DNA of 64,000 bases from Rhizobium sp. Leaf371 (GCF_001424045.1 NZ_LMQB01000004.1:18841-82840); one strand, 5' to 3'. Positions 46,183 through 55,351 are shown, counted from the first letter of the stretch. Notes: generated by a model from the letters alone, not told the origin. Numbers and translations: made by a program.

Positions 46183-47352
46183 ATGCCGATGATGAAATCG
46201 AGACTGTTTGAACCGTTCAGCTTCCCGAACGGGTTGACCCTTCGCAACCACGTTGTGATGGCGCCCATGACAACATGGTCCGGAAATGACGATGGGAGCG
46301 TGTCCGATGCGGAACTCAACTACTACCGGCGCAGAGTGCAAGGTGTCGGCCTGGTTCTAACCGGCTGCACCCATGTGACACCCAACGGCGTCGGGTTCAC
46401 GGGCGAGTTTGCCGCTTGCGACGACGAATTCACGCCTAGCCTGCGACGACTGGCTGAGGCCGCCAAGAGCGGTGGAGCTCCAGCTCTGCTGCAAATCTTC
46501 CACGCCGGCAACAAGGCGGAACCCGATCTCGTGCCGCACCGGGACGTGGTGAGCTCAAGCGACGTTCCAATGGTTGCCGGACCGTTCAGTCCAGGCGGGG
46601 TTGTGCCGCGCTCGCTGACGCATGACGAGATCCTCGGCGTGATCAACGATTTCGGCGAAGCGACGCGTCGCGCAATCGAGGCCGGCTTCGACGGCATCGA
46701 GCTGCACGGAGCTCACGGATTTCTGCTCCAAAACTTTGTCTCGCCATTCTACAACAAACGCGATGATGAATGGGGTGGCTCGCCGGAAAACCGGATGCGG
46801 TTTCCACTCGCAGTCGTCACAGAGGTCAAGCGGGTCATCCGCGAATACGCCGATCGACCCTTCCTTCTGGGATACCGCATTTCGCCTGAGGAACCCGAAG
46901 AGGGCGGTCTGCGTATCGCCGACGCGTTTGGCTTAATCGACAAGCTCATCGATACCGGTGTGGACTACATCCACGCGTCGCTGGCCAGCGTGCTCGAAGC
47001 AGAGCCTGTTGCCAATGCCGACGAATACACGATTGCGGAGCTGATCGCTACGCACGTTGCAGGACGCGTGCCGGTGATTGCCGCTGGTCAGATCAGAACC
47101 CCTGAGCAGGCAAGCCGTGCTCTCGAACTCGGTCTGTCGCTTGTAGCGGTCGGCCAGGGATTGGTCATTAACCCGAACTGGGTCGAGCTGGCGACGAGCG
47201 GTCGGGAAAATCTGATTGCGGACACCGTTAGAACCTCGACCGTTTCGAAGATCGAGCTTCCTGCCAAGCTTTGGGGCGTCATTCAGGCGGCGACGGGCTG
47301 GTTCAAGGTCGATGATGACCTCGCAGAACGAGCGCAAAAAGCAACCGTGTAG
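46183..47352 (+). CDS. NADH:flavin oxidoreductase, Old Yellow Enzyme family
   Basis: A 389-residue FMN-dependent oxidoreductase. FEPFSFPNGLTLRNHVVMAPMTT is the OYE N-terminus, LLQIFHAGNKAEP the FMN/substrate site, ELHGAHGFLLQNFVSPFYNKR with WGGSPENRMRFPL the conserved core. It reduces activated C=C bonds or related electrophiles. ATG 46183 follows an AAGAAGAG stretch; nearby in-frame ATGs at 46168 and 46189 are alternatives. An SDR gene follows 62 bases later. Confidence 0.92.
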   Translation: MPMMKSRLFEPFSFPNGLTLRNHVVMAPMTTWSGNDDGSVSDAELNYYRRRVQGVGLVLTGCTHVTPNGVGFTGEFAACDDEFTPSLRRLAEAAKSGGAPALLQIFHAGNKAEPDLVPHRDVVSSSDVPMVAGPFSPGGVVPRSLTHDEILGVINDFGEATRRAIEAGFDGIELHGAHGFLLQNFVSPFYNKRDDEWGGSPENRMRFPLAVVTEVKRVIREYADRPFLLGYRISPEEPEEGGLRIADAFGLIDKLIDTGVDYIHASLASVLEAEPVANADEYTIAELIATHVAGRVPVIAAGQIRTPEQASRALELGLSLVAVGQGLVINPNWVELATSGRENLIADTVRTSTVSKIELPAKLWGVIQAATGWFKVDDDLAERAQKATV

Positions 47353-47414
47353 CTCCTCGCTCCCCTGTCGGGCTGGCAGGCTCGGCCATCGCATTCCAAC
47401 ATTTAGGAAATCCC

Positions 47415-48254
47415 ATGAGTAAAGTATGGATGATCACAGGTGCCGGCCGCGGCATGGGCCTGGATTTCGCCAAGGCAGTTCTTTCCTCGGGCGACAAGCT
47501 TGTTGCAACCGGACGCGACCCCGAGCGTGTGGCCAAGGCCATCGGCGCTTCGGATAACCTGCTGGTCACGACGCTGGACGTGACAAAGCCGGCAGACGCC
47601 GTCTCTGCCGTTCACGCAGCGGTCGAACGTTTCGGACGCATCGATGTGCTGGTCAACAACGCAGCAAGCTTTTACGCAGGTTATTTCGAAGATCTGACGC
47701 TGGAGGAAATGGACTTGCAGTTGGCGAGCGCTCTGATCGGCCCGATGAACGTCACGCGGGCCGCGCTTCCGGTCATGCGCAAGCAGGGATCAGGCAGGGT
47801 CGTGTCGATTTCGTCTACAGCGGGTCTGGTTGGTTTCGAGTTCTGCAGCGCCTATGCTGCCGCCAAATTTGCGCTTGATGGCTGGATTGAATCGCTGCAG
47901 CCGGAGGTCGCTCCGTTTGGCATCGAGACAATGATCGTCAACCCGGGCTTTTTCCGTACCGAGCTTCTGACTGATGACTCCACCCAATACGCGTCTTCAT
48001 CCGTGAGTGACTACAGCGAACGTCGCACGCAGAACATCGCGTCCTGGAAGTCCGCCAGCGGTCAGCAGCCTGGAGATCCGCGCAAGCTGGCGGAGGCCTT
48101 GATCACGCTGGTCAACCTGCCCGAACTTCCACGCCGGTTCGTTGCAGGTGCCGACGCGGTCGCTATGGTCGAGCAGAAGCTTGCCCTTGTCCAGCAGCAG
48201 ATTGATGCCCATCGAGAACTGTCAGGTTCGTTGTCGTTTAATGCACAAACCTGA
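47415..48254 (+). CDS. SDR-family oxidoreductase
   Basis: A 279-residue classical SDR. The cofactor motif TGAGRGMG lies at residues 8-15, NNAAS at about 80, and catalytic Ser (SISSTAGLV) is followed by YAAAK. The long C-terminal part (EALITLVNLPELPRRFVAGADAVAMVEQKL) is typical of SDRs acting on larger or hydrophobic substrates. It probably forms an operon with the OYE gene. Two rho-independent terminators follow. Confidence 0.92.
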   Translation: MSKVWMITGAGRGMGLDFAKAVLSSGDKLVATGRDPERVAKAIGASDNLLVTTLDVTKPADAVSAVHAAVERFGRIDVLVNNAASFYAGYFEDLTLEEMDLQLASALIGPMNVTRAALPVMRKQGSGRVVSISSTAGLVGFEFCSAYAAAKFALDGWIESLQPEVAPFGIETMIVNPGFFRTELLTDDSTQYASSSVSDYSERRTQNIASWKSASGQQPGDPRKLAEALITLVNLPELPRRFVAGADAVAMVEQKLALVQQQIDAHRELSGSLSFNAQT

Positions 48255-48262
48255 GAATTCCG

Positions 48263-48298
48263 GCAGCGGGGTGCGTTGCGCAACCCGCTGCTTTATCT
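48263..48298 (+). terminator. Rho-independent terminator after the OYE-SDR genes
   Basis: GCAGCGGG and CCCGCTGC form an 8-bp stem, extended inside by TGCG/CGCA around a TTG loop, followed by TTTATCTGCTTT. Confidence 0.75.
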
Positions 48299-48361
48299 GC
48301 TTTGATAGCAGTATCAGCCTGAAAGCTGATCGTACGTATTCTCAATGATTTCGGACTGCTT

Positions 48362-48387
48362 ACCGGGCTGGTTGCCCGGTTGTTTTT
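48362..48387 (+). terminator. Second hairpin terminator downstream
   Basis: ACCGGGC-TGGTT-GCCCGGT forms a 7-bp stem followed by TGTTTTT. It stands 64 bases beyond the first terminator, before the convergent small gene. Confidence 0.7.
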
Positions 48388-48463
48388 GCATTCAAATGCG
48401 CCCATCTTTGGCGCAACATTGAGTGCCGACGGTCATGCTGAAACCTGACGAGCGGTTAGATCA

Positions 48464-48646
48464 TCACGTGCACTTGACAACCGTCATGGATGGGGTCTCA
48501 CGGGCCACTGCGGTCCAGCCTGCCTGGACCGTATCGCACAGGTCGACACTCGCAACGCTCATGCCGCAAAAGATCAGTACAGCAAGCAGCCACCCTGAAC
48601 CGACGGACCGCGCGTCGAAATAGTAGTCTTTGGGATCGTAGGCCAT
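48464..48646 (-). CDS. Small single-span membrane protein (hypothetical)
   Basis: A 60-residue protein starting MAYDPKDYYFDARSVGSG with one predicted membrane helix (WLLAVLIFCGMSVASV). AGGAAG nine bases before ATG 48646 and the hydrophobic pattern suggest a real gene. It lies 66 bases after the broken xdhC gene, at the end of the molybdenum enzyme operon. No family is recognised. Confidence 0.5.
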   Translation of the reverse strand: MAYDPKDYYFDARSVGSGWLLAVLIFCGMSVASVDLCDTVQAGWTAVARETPSMTVVKCT

Positions 48647-48712
48647 TCGTTCACTTCCTGTCATTGCTTGTATTCGATCCCTTGGCCACATGTGCGTCGG
48701 CCTGAGGGACGT

Positions 48713-49478
48713 TCAATTCTGTGATTCGGAAAACGCCTGCGCGACCTCCGCCACGACTGAAAGCGCCAAGGCGTTGGCATCGCGGGTCGGCCCGAACAGT
48801 CCAATCGGCGCTTTGATCCGACGCGCTTCAGCGGGTGAGTAGCCCAGGTCGCGTAGTGCCTGGCAGCGACGCTCATGGGTTCTTTTGCTCCCGAGGGCAC
48901 CAATGTAGAACGGCTTCCTGCGCAAGCCCGCTTCAAGCCACGGCAGTTCCTGGTCAAGGTCGTGAAACAGCACAGCAACCGCTGTCTCGTGGTCGATCAT
49001 GTTCGCGTCGAAATCACGAAGTTTTTGACCGAACGCGAACACCTCGAACTCGGAGGCCATAGCGACCCTTGTGGTGGCCTCCAGCTCAATACCGCGGCCT
49101 CACATCTCTGACGACGTGGATTGCCAAAGTAATTCCACCGCCGCAGGGCAGACTGATGTCGAAGAATGGAGACCCTTCGCCGAGGCTGAGATATCTGTCC
49201 GTGTCCTTGCTGATCGCCGCGATTGCTTCAGCGGCAACAGCCGCCTCTGTACAGCCGCCGGAGACGTAGCCACAATAACTGCCGTCACCACGAACCGCCA
49301 TTTGAGCGCCGAGCGCGCGCGCCGCACCTCCACGGATCTCGATAAGCGTGACCAATGCACTGCCCAACCCGCACTCTGCCCCATCGGCTGCATAATTGAT
49401 AATCGCCGCAGGGTCATCGGTCACAAAGGCGCAGGCCGGCGCAGGTGGAGTGTCGAGTACGGAGAATGAGTTTAGCAT
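48713..49478 (-). pseudogene. xdhC: xdhC-type molybdenum cofactor insertion chaperone, broken
   Basis: The frame from 49478 reads the XdhC N-terminal domain (GYVSGGCTEAAVAAEAI, FDISLPCGGGITLAIHV) and stops at 49086. The C-terminal XdhC domain (VAVLFHDLDQELPWLEAGLRRKPFYIGALGSKRTHERR) resumes in another frame from about 49090 to 48713. Part of the middle, normally over 80 residues including the Rossmann Gly-rich loop, is missing. So one gene has suffered an internal deletion with frameshift, not two intact genes. XdhC-type proteins insert sulfurated molybdenum cofactor into the catalytic subunit encoded just upstream. Confidence 0.75.
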
Positions 49479-49533
49479 CGGGAACCCTCATAGGCATGGG
49501 CGCTGCGCAAGCCTCGTCGCAGCGCCCCGGTCA

Positions 49534-51915
49534 TCAAACCAGCTTTTCGAGCGTGATCGGGAGGCTGCGGATGCGTCTGCCTGTCGCATGGAAGACGGCA
49601 TTGCCAATGGCGGGCGCCACACCCACAACACCAATCTCGCCGACGCCTTTGCCGCCAAGAGCGGTTGCCTGCATGTCCGGAATACCAACAGAGATCACTT
49701 GGATCTCAGGAATGTCGGCATTCACCGGGATGGCGTAGTCGGCGAAATTGGCATTGACGGTGCGTCCGTCGCGCTGGTCGACATAACCCTCTTCGAGCAG
49801 TGTCTGACCAAGGCCCATGACCATGCCGCTGATCCACTGGCTCTCGGCAAGCTTTGGATTGAAGATCCGGCCGCTGTCGAAGGCCGCCACCATCCGTTTG
49901 ACGCGGATCGTTCCGAAATCCTCATCGACACCGACCTCCACGAATTGCGCGCACCAGCTATGAGCCGAAACGCTCCCCTCTGTCGCGCCCTTCAGCTGCG
50001 CGAAACTGCGGTCGGCGGCATTCTTCATGTCTTCCGTGGCGCCGGAAGCAAAGGTGTTCCCCTCGATTTCCAACCTGTCCTTGCCAACGGCTTTCAGCAA
50101 CTCTGCGATACTGATGCCGCCAGCAGGCCGCCGGGTCGGGCGTATTGTGCCCTTCTCAAAGGTCAGTTCCGGCAGTTTCAAAGATTGCAGCGGTGACTTT
50201 GGATCGGACGCTGCAAGCCTCACTAAAGCCGTGCGGGCATTTTCAGCCGCTTTGACCAGAGCGCCGGTCAGGTTGTTGGCTTGCTGCGAGCCGCCAGCGA
50301 GCGCCGAGCGCGGGAGCGATGTGTCGCCGAGCCGGACCGTAACGGTCTCTACAGGAACACCGAGATAGTCGGCGGCAGTCTGGGCGAGAATGGTATATGT
50401 GCCGGTTCCCATGTCGGTGGCGGCGCTTAGGACCTCGACCTGTCCACTAGTATGGAAAACGATCTTGGCTTCGCTGGGAGTTCGGATCATCGGGTAGGAG
50501 CCGGCGGCCATTCCATAGCCGATCAGTTCGCGGCCTTCACGCATCGAGCGCGGGGCAGGGTTGCGGTTCCACCAGCCGATGGCTTCCGCACCGGCAGCAT
50601 AAGCTTCCCGTAACTGTCGCGTGGTCCACGGCATGTTGTTGCTGGGGTCGACATCAGCCCAGTTGGCAAGCCGCAGCGTGACGGGGTCCATATTCAGTGC
50701 ATAGGCCAGTTCGTCGATCGCACTTTCCAGCGCATAGGCGCTCGGGTTTTCTCCTGGACCACGTTTCCATCCGGGCTGGACCGTGTTGACCGGCACGACG
50801 TTCAGACGCGACGAGAAATTCGGTGTCGCGTACATGATTTTCGTCACGTTGTTGCAGGCCTCGACATGCACTTCGTCGATCGCCGTCTCATTCCAGCTCT
50901 CATGGACGATCGATGTGATCGTGCCGTCTTTTGAGGCGCCAATCGACAGGGTTTGCCGCGTGGCGGGGCGGCCTCCGAGGCCGGTAAAGGTCTGTGGGCG
51001 GGTGAGGGACACCTTGACCGGACGGTTCAGCTGGCGGGACGCGACGCAGGCCAGCCCGACATGGGGATGCGCCCCGATCTTGGAGCCGAATCCGCCGCCG
51101 ACATAGGGTGAGATGACCCGAACATTCTCGATATCGATGCCTAGAAACTCGGCGACGACGCTTCTGGCGCCTCCGACCCACTGACTGGGTTCCCATACCG
51201 TGATCTTGCCGTTTTCCCAGGACGCGATGGTGGCATGCGGCTCCATCGGCACATTGTATTCGCGTGCGGTCGTGTAGGTGACATCAATCTTGACCTCCGC
51301 GTTGTCTAAGCCAACCTTGGCATCGCCCCAAGCCACGCCCATCGGTTCGATGAGCATCGGCTTGGCCTCGGGGTCGTTGATGTCGAGAATGGCGTCGCCA
51401 TCCTCATAGTCGACCTTCAGAAGGCTTGCCGCTTCCGTCGCAGTTTCAAAGGTTTCAGCCACCACGAGCGCGATATGCATGCCGTTGAAGCGAACCAGGT
51501 CGTCCTGGATCGGTGTGAACTCTTCCGTCGCGCCGCCGCCCTTGCTGTAGACGGTCGGCTTGTTGATCTTCAGGGTGTTCTGGAAGGTATAGACATCGAT
51601 GACACCCGGCAGAGCCTTCGCGACAGACGCGTCGATATTGACGATGCGGCCCGCTGGACGCGTCGCCTGGACCGTGACGCCATATGCCATGTTTTCGAGC
51701 TTCTGCTCGATCGCGTAGCGGGCTTTGCCTGCAACCTTCAAAGGACCTTCTGCGCGAGAAACGCGGGAACCGAGCGATGCCGCCTTCGTAGCAGCGGGCT
51801 CGGAAGCAAAAGCGTTCGGCGCGAGGTTAACGCCAGCGCCCGCGACAGCAGCGACACCTGCACCGAGTTTCATGACGGTACGGCGGTTGAGTTCCAACTG
51901 TTTGTTGTTTGTCAT
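49534..51915 (-). CDS. paoC: Molybdopterin-binding subunit of PaoC-type aldehyde oxidoreductase
   Basis: A 793-residue xanthine-oxidase-family Mo subunit. Residues 1-40 form a Tat-type signal (LNRRTVMKLGAGVAAVAGAGV, cut near AFA-SEP), which E. coli PaoC lacks. Then come SRAEGPLKVAGKARYAIE, YVGGGFGSK, GPGENPSAYALESAIDELA and the C-terminal GGKGVGEIGVVG with the catalytic Glu. It oxidises aldehydes to acids at a molybdenum site. Its start overlaps the FAD subunit by four bases; the gene order Fe-S, FAD, Mo, xdhC is that of paoABCD. Whether it can be matured is doubtful while xdhC is broken, unless another copy exists. Confidence 0.9.
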   Translation of the reverse strand: MTNNKQLELNRRTVMKLGAGVAAVAGAGVNLAPNAFASEPAATKAASLGSRVSRAEGPLKVAGKARYAIEQKLENMAYGVTVQATRPAGRIVNIDASVAKALPGVIDVYTFQNTLKINKPTVYSKGGGATEEFTPIQDDLVRFNGMHIALVVAETFETATEAASLLKVDYEDGDAILDINDPEAKPMLIEPMGVAWGDAKVGLDNAEVKIDVTYTTAREYNVPMEPHATIASWENGKITVWEPSQWVGGARSVVAEFLGIDIENVRVISPYVGGGFGSKIGAHPHVGLACVASRQLNRPVKVSLTRPQTFTGLGGRPATRQTLSIGASKDGTITSIVHESWNETAIDEVHVEACNNVTKIMYATPNFSSRLNVVPVNTVQPGWKRGPGENPSAYALESAIDELAYALNMDPVTLRLANWADVDPSNNMPWTTRQLREAYAAGAEAIGWWNRNPAPRSMREGRELIGYGMAAGSYPMIRTPSEAKIVFHTSGQVEVLSAATDMGTGTYTILAQTAADYLGVPVETVTVRLGDTSLPRSALAGGSQQANNLTGALVKAAENARTALVRLAASDPKSPLQSLKLPELTFEKGTIRPTRRPAGGISIAELLKAVGKDRLEIEGNTFASGATEDMKNAADRSFAQLKGATEGSVSAHSWCAQFVEVGVDEDFGTIRVKRMVAAFDSGRIFNPKLAESQWISGMVMGLGQTLLEEGYVDQRDGRTVNANFADYAIPVNADIPEIQVISVGIPDMQATALGGKGVGEIGVVGVAPAIGNAVFHATGRRIRSLPITLEKLV

Positions 51916-52904
51916 GCTATATCTCCTACCGTCATCAGAGCACGTGCCACGACTTTCGGTGTTAGCTCGATCTTGAACGCGTTATGTCCGCTCGACTTTG
52001 CACCATCGACAGCAGTTGCAGCAGCGGTTCGAAGTGTCGCTTCGTCGATGGGTTTCCCCTTGAGCGCCTCTTCGACGGCACGAAGACGCCAAGGTTTGGT
52101 GGCGACGCCGCCAAGAGCAATACGGACATCGCGGACGGTTTTGCCGTCGGCCTCGAATTCGATGCCAACGGCGGCGCTGGCGGCGGCGAATTCATATGAC
52201 GCGCGATCTCTGACCTTGAGATAATGCGATCGTTTCAATGCGGCGACACGTGGGATTTCGATCCCGACGATCATCTCGCCGGGTGAAAGTTGATGCTCGA
52301 GATTCGGCGTCTGTCTCGGAAGTAGGTAGAATTCATCGATAGGAATGCGGCGTTCGACCTTTCCGCGAACGAGCACAGTGCCGTCAAACGCCACGAGCGA
52401 AACGGCAAAATCTCCTGGATAAATGGCTATGCAGGCATCGCTGATGCCAAGTACCGCGTGATTGCGGTTGATACCCTCAAGTGCCGCGCAGCCGGAGCCA
52501 GGATTGCGCTTATTACAGTTCGGATAGGCGCCGGGGTCTCGGAAATACGTACAACGGGTTCTCTGCATCAGGTTGCCGCCAATCGACGCCATGTTGCGCA
52601 GCTGCGCCGAAGCGGCCCGCCAAAGGCTCTCGGACAGAACCGGGGCTGCGTCCATGATATCCGCGTGGGCTGCAACTTTACTCATTTTGGCGAGCGCACC
52701 GATCCGGATGACATCCGTCGAGACCTCGATCGTGTCGAGGCCGGGGAGGCGCGTGATGTCGACCAGATGCGCAGGGCGCTCTACATTGAGTTTCATAAGA
52801 TCGAGAAGCGTTGTCCCACCGGCAAGAAATCTTGTTTCTGGCTTGGCAGCTTCTGAAATTGCGGCGCTCGTGTTTTCGACGCGCACGTAATCGAACGTTC
52901 TCAT
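51912..52904 (-). CDS. paoB: FAD-binding subunit of PaoB-type aldehyde oxidoreductase, with 4Fe-4S insertion
   Basis: A 330-residue FAD subunit. FLAGGTTLLDLMKLNVERPAHLVDI is the FAD-binding loop, SIGGNLMQRTRCTYFRD and CNKRNPGSGCAALEGINRNHAVLG carry the extra Cys residues that bind a 4Fe-4S cluster in the YagS/PaoB type, and KVRDRASYEFAAAS is the conserved C-terminal part. It passes electrons from the Mo subunit onward. Four-base overlaps on both sides couple the three subunits. Confidence 0.92.
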   Translation of the reverse strand: MRTFDYVRVENTSAAISEAAKPETRFLAGGTTLLDLMKLNVERPAHLVDITRLPGLDTIEVSTDVIRIGALAKMSKVAAHADIMDAAPVLSESLWRAASAQLRNMASIGGNLMQRTRCTYFRDPGAYPNCNKRNPGSGCAALEGINRNHAVLGISDACIAIYPGDFAVSLVAFDGTVLVRGKVERRIPIDEFYLLPRQTPNLEHQLSPGEMIVGIEIPRVAALKRSHYLKVRDRASYEFAAASAAVGIEFEADGKTVRDVRIALGGVATKPWRLRAVEEALKGKPIDEATLRTAAATAVDGAKSSGHNAFKIELTPKVVARALMTVGDIA

Positions 52905-53389
52905 AGCGCGGCCTCCTTGAGGCTACTTGAGGCATCGCGGACTGCGGCTACGATATGCGGGTAGGCACCGCACCGACAGAGATTGCCGCTCATGTATTCG
53001 CGGATCTGATCGTCTGAGCCTGTGTGCCCTTCGCGAATACACGCGACAGCCGACATGATCTGGCCGGGCGTGCAGTATCCGCACTGAAATGCATCGTGCT
53101 CGATGAAGGCAGTCTGGACCGCATGCAAAACGCCGTCAGCAGTTTGAAGGCCTTCGATTGTTGTGACCGGGCGGCCCTCGACCTGAGCTGCAAGGGTGAG
53201 ACAACTCAAAACTCGCTCACCATCGACGTGGACCGTACAGGCGCCACATTGGCCGTGATCGCAGCCCTTCTTCGTTCCAGGCAGATCGACGTGCTCACGA
53301 AGTGCATCGAGTAGCGTCGTGCGTATGTCCAGGTTGAGATCACGGCGCGTGCCATTGATCTCAAGCGATAGTTGACGGGCGGCTGACAT
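52901..53389 (-). CDS. paoA: 2Fe-2S subunit of PaoA-type aldehyde oxidoreductase
   Basis: A 162-residue two-cluster ferredoxin-like subunit. KKGCDHGQCGACTVHVDGERVLSC binds the plant-type 2Fe-2S cluster, and FQCGYCTPGQIM with GNLCRCGAYPHIV bind the second. E. coli PaoA carries the Tat signal of its complex, but this protein has none; the signal is on the Mo subunit instead. First gene of the leftward operon, divergent from a LysR regulator. Confidence 0.93.
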   Translation of the reverse strand: MSAARQLSLEINGTRRDLNLDIRTTLLDALREHVDLPGTKKGCDHGQCGACTVHVDGERVLSCLTLAAQVEGRPVTTIEGLQTADGVLHAVQTAFIEHDAFQCGYCTPGQIMSAVACIREGHTGSDDQIREYMSGNLCRCGAYPHIVAAVRDASSSLKEAAL

Positions 53390-53473
53390 CTCGTTTCCTC
53401 TCGAACCCAGGTATCGATGGTGGAACGTAGCTCGGGGGCCGACGAGAGATTAGGCAGCGTTCTCCGCATGACG

Positions 53474-53492
53474 TTAGAAACGCGACTTCTAA
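53474..53492. promoter_or_regulatory. Probable LysR operator between paoA and lysR
   Basis: TTAGAA-N7-TTCTAA is a perfect inverted repeat with the T-N11-A spacing of LysR boxes. It lies in the 262-base divergent gap; a half-site TTAGAA recurs near 53635, close to the lysR start. Confidence 0.6.
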
Positions 53493-53651
53493 ATCAGCCA
53501 GCTAACGCCTTGATGTTCCGCCGCTTGCATATCGCCGTCGCTGGCACGCTCAGGGGCGTGCGCAGTGATTGGCGAGACGTAAATCGCAAAGAAGCAGACA
53601 TCGCCCAGGAAATCACTAGTATCGGCTTCAGTTTAGAAATGGGATTTATGA

Positions 53652-54545
53652 ATGAGACACGGAGACTTCAGCGAACTTGCCGCGTTCATCGCTGTCGCGG
53701 AGGCCGGAAGCTTTACGCGGGCTGCCGCCAAATTGGGGCTCTCTCAGTCTGCTGTCAGCTACTCCGTGCGAATGCTGGAACAGAAGCTTGGCGTGAGGCT
53801 GATCTCCCGGACAACGCGAAGCCTGTCATTGACAGATGCCGGTCAGCGCATGTTGCGAAACCTTCGCCCATCGTTTGAGAACATCGAGAACGAGATCGCC
53901 GCCATCTCTGCGTTACGGGACAAGCCAACCGGCACGATCCGCGTCACGACCTTCCGATATGCGGCTACGAGCGTCCTCTGGCCCGTTGTCACGAAGTTTC
54001 TGGCAGAATACCCCGATATTGAAATGGAAATTATCGTCGATGAGGGCCTCACAGACATCGTAGCCGATCGCTTTGACGCCGGCATCCGGGTTGGTGAACA
54101 GGTCCAGAAGGACATGATTGCTGTTCGTATAGGACCGGACTTGCGCATGGCAGTTGTCGGGTCACCCTCCTATTTCGTAAAGCGTGGCGTGCCTCAAACG
54201 CCCCGCGATCTCGGCAATCATTTGGGAGTCAGCTACCGGCAAACCACCGGCGGGGGTCTCTACGCATGGGAATTCGAGCGAGATGGAGAAGTGCTTCAGG
54301 TCAGAATGAACGGCCCGCTGATCATGAACGACGGCGTGATGCTTGAGGCTGCTGCTTTGGATGGATTGGCACTGGCCTACACATTCGAAAGTCAGGTTGC
54401 GCAATACGTTGAGGATGGTCGATTGGTCAGGGTATTGGAAGACTGGTGCCCGCCGTTTTCCGGGTATCACTTATACTATCCAAGCAGGCGCCAGCACACC
54501 GCAGCGTTCGCGTTATTCGTTGAGGCGCTACGCTACAGAAGCTGA
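53652..54545 (+). CDS. LysR-family transcriptional regulator
   Basis: A 297-residue LysR protein. Residues 5-65 form the winged helix (LAAFIAVAEAGSFTRAAAKL, SQSAVSYSVRMLEQKLGVRLISRTTR). The effector domain follows (TGTIRVTTFRYAATSVLWPVV, FDAGIRVGE). It is divergent from the paoABC-type operon, with a LysR-type palindrome between, so it most likely controls that operon in response to an aldehyde or related effector (inference). Confidence 0.92.
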   Translation: MRHGDFSELAAFIAVAEAGSFTRAAAKLGLSQSAVSYSVRMLEQKLGVRLISRTTRSLSLTDAGQRMLRNLRPSFENIENEIAAISALRDKPTGTIRVTTFRYAATSVLWPVVTKFLAEYPDIEMEIIVDEGLTDIVADRFDAGIRVGEQVQKDMIAVRIGPDLRMAVVGSPSYFVKRGVPQTPRDLGNHLGVSYRQTTGGGLYAWEFERDGEVLQVRMNGPLIMNDGVMLEAAALDGLALAYTFESQVAQYVEDGRLVRVLEDWCPPFSGYHLYYPSRRQHTAAFALFVEALRYRS

Positions 54546-54623
54546 TTGCCAAGATCGGAGCCGCTGTTGATCGTAAAAAGCTACGTTACTCATATTTAGC
54601 CAAATTTCGTTTGTTGGTCGCGG

Positions 54624-54645
54624 GTTCGAATCTCGTCAAGGCGAT
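54624..54645 (+). repeat. Dispersed 22-bp intergenic motif, copy F
   Basis: Starts GGTTCGAATCTC and ends GTCAAGGCGA. Its first 17 bases with one preceding base can fold as a 5-bp stem with a 7-base loop, like a tRNA T-arm. It lies between the ends of the LysR gene and the leftward TM effector gene. Confidence 0.55.
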
Positions 54646-54672
54646 AGGAAACGTTTCGACAAAACGAGCGCT

Positions 54673-55215
54673 TCAAAGGGCGACGAGAAGCAGCACGTAG
54701 CTGAGCACGGCTATGACAAGGCCGCGGAAAGCAAGGGTAACGAATTGGTATTTGCTTTGGGCAATCACCGAGAGAACATCGACATTGTCGACATACTGCC
54801 GAAACAGATAGTTAATGTCGCGCTGCGCCGCCGCCGCGCTGAACGCGTCCTTATGATGCGCCCATCCGCCCCAGAAGAGTGTCGTGGTCTTGGCGGCGCG
54901 GCGCGGCAGGATGACCATGATGGCGCAAATGATGGAGAAGACGGTCGAGGCCGCTAGGACTGCAGACGGAATAGAAATCTCGTATCTGAAGGGAACGTAG
55001 CGGGCCGGCGAAAAAACACCACGCCCGTCGCTGGATGAAATTAGGAATGCCAACATAAATGTGAATATGTAAGCAGCTTTCTGATCGGATATCTTGATCT
55101 GATCATAAAATATCTCGTTCACCGTCTTTATATGATCGAAATATTCCTTATCGGCAAGGGCACTTTCTACTGTACGTGCCCCCGTACGTGCATCATACAT
55201 CCCGTCCGTATCCAT
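54673..55215 (-). CDS. Pycsar-type transmembrane effector (PycTM, DUF5706-like)
   Basis: A 180-residue membrane protein with three hydrophobic segments (about 47-62, 80-105, 157-179). The soluble start NEIFYDQIKISDQKAAYIFTF carries the helix-plus-DxKA signature of the Pycsar TM effector family, and LFWGGWAH then KYQFVTLAFRGLVI gives the matching C-terminal part. In known Pycsar systems such proteins bind a cyclic pyrimidine nucleotide made by a neighbouring cyclase and disrupt the membrane during phage infection. Here it is divergent, across 136 bases, from a two-gene unit ending in a class III cyclase. Family assigned by pattern, not by search. Confidence 0.7.
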   Translation of the reverse strand: MDTDGMYDARTGARTVESALADKEYFDHIKTVNEIFYDQIKISDQKAAYIFTFMLAFLISSSDGRGVFSPARYVPFRYEISIPSAVLAASTVFSIICAIMVILPRRAAKTTTLFWGGWAHHKDAFSAAAAQRDINYLFRQYVDNVDVLSVIAQSKYQFVTLAFRGLVIAVLSYVLLLVAL

Positions 55216-55351
55216 TCCCCCCTCCCCAATCCGTTCTACACCTCGTTGCTAACAGCACAATTGCACAGTGGATGCAATATTTGAATTACCGTGCATCTTG
55301 ACTTTCAATCGGGCCAAATCCAGTAGGATTACGGGGATCGAGGGGATTTCT

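Noticed and set aside
48713..49478. Two separate intact XdhC-related genes
   Set aside because: Each half holds only one end of the family, they lie 25 bases apart and the middle domain part is missing, so a broken single gene is simpler.
54610..54650. tRNA gene suggested by GGTTCGAATC
   Set aside because: A T-arm-like hairpin is present but no anticodon arm, D-arm or acceptor pairing; the same motif recurs five more times without a tRNA.
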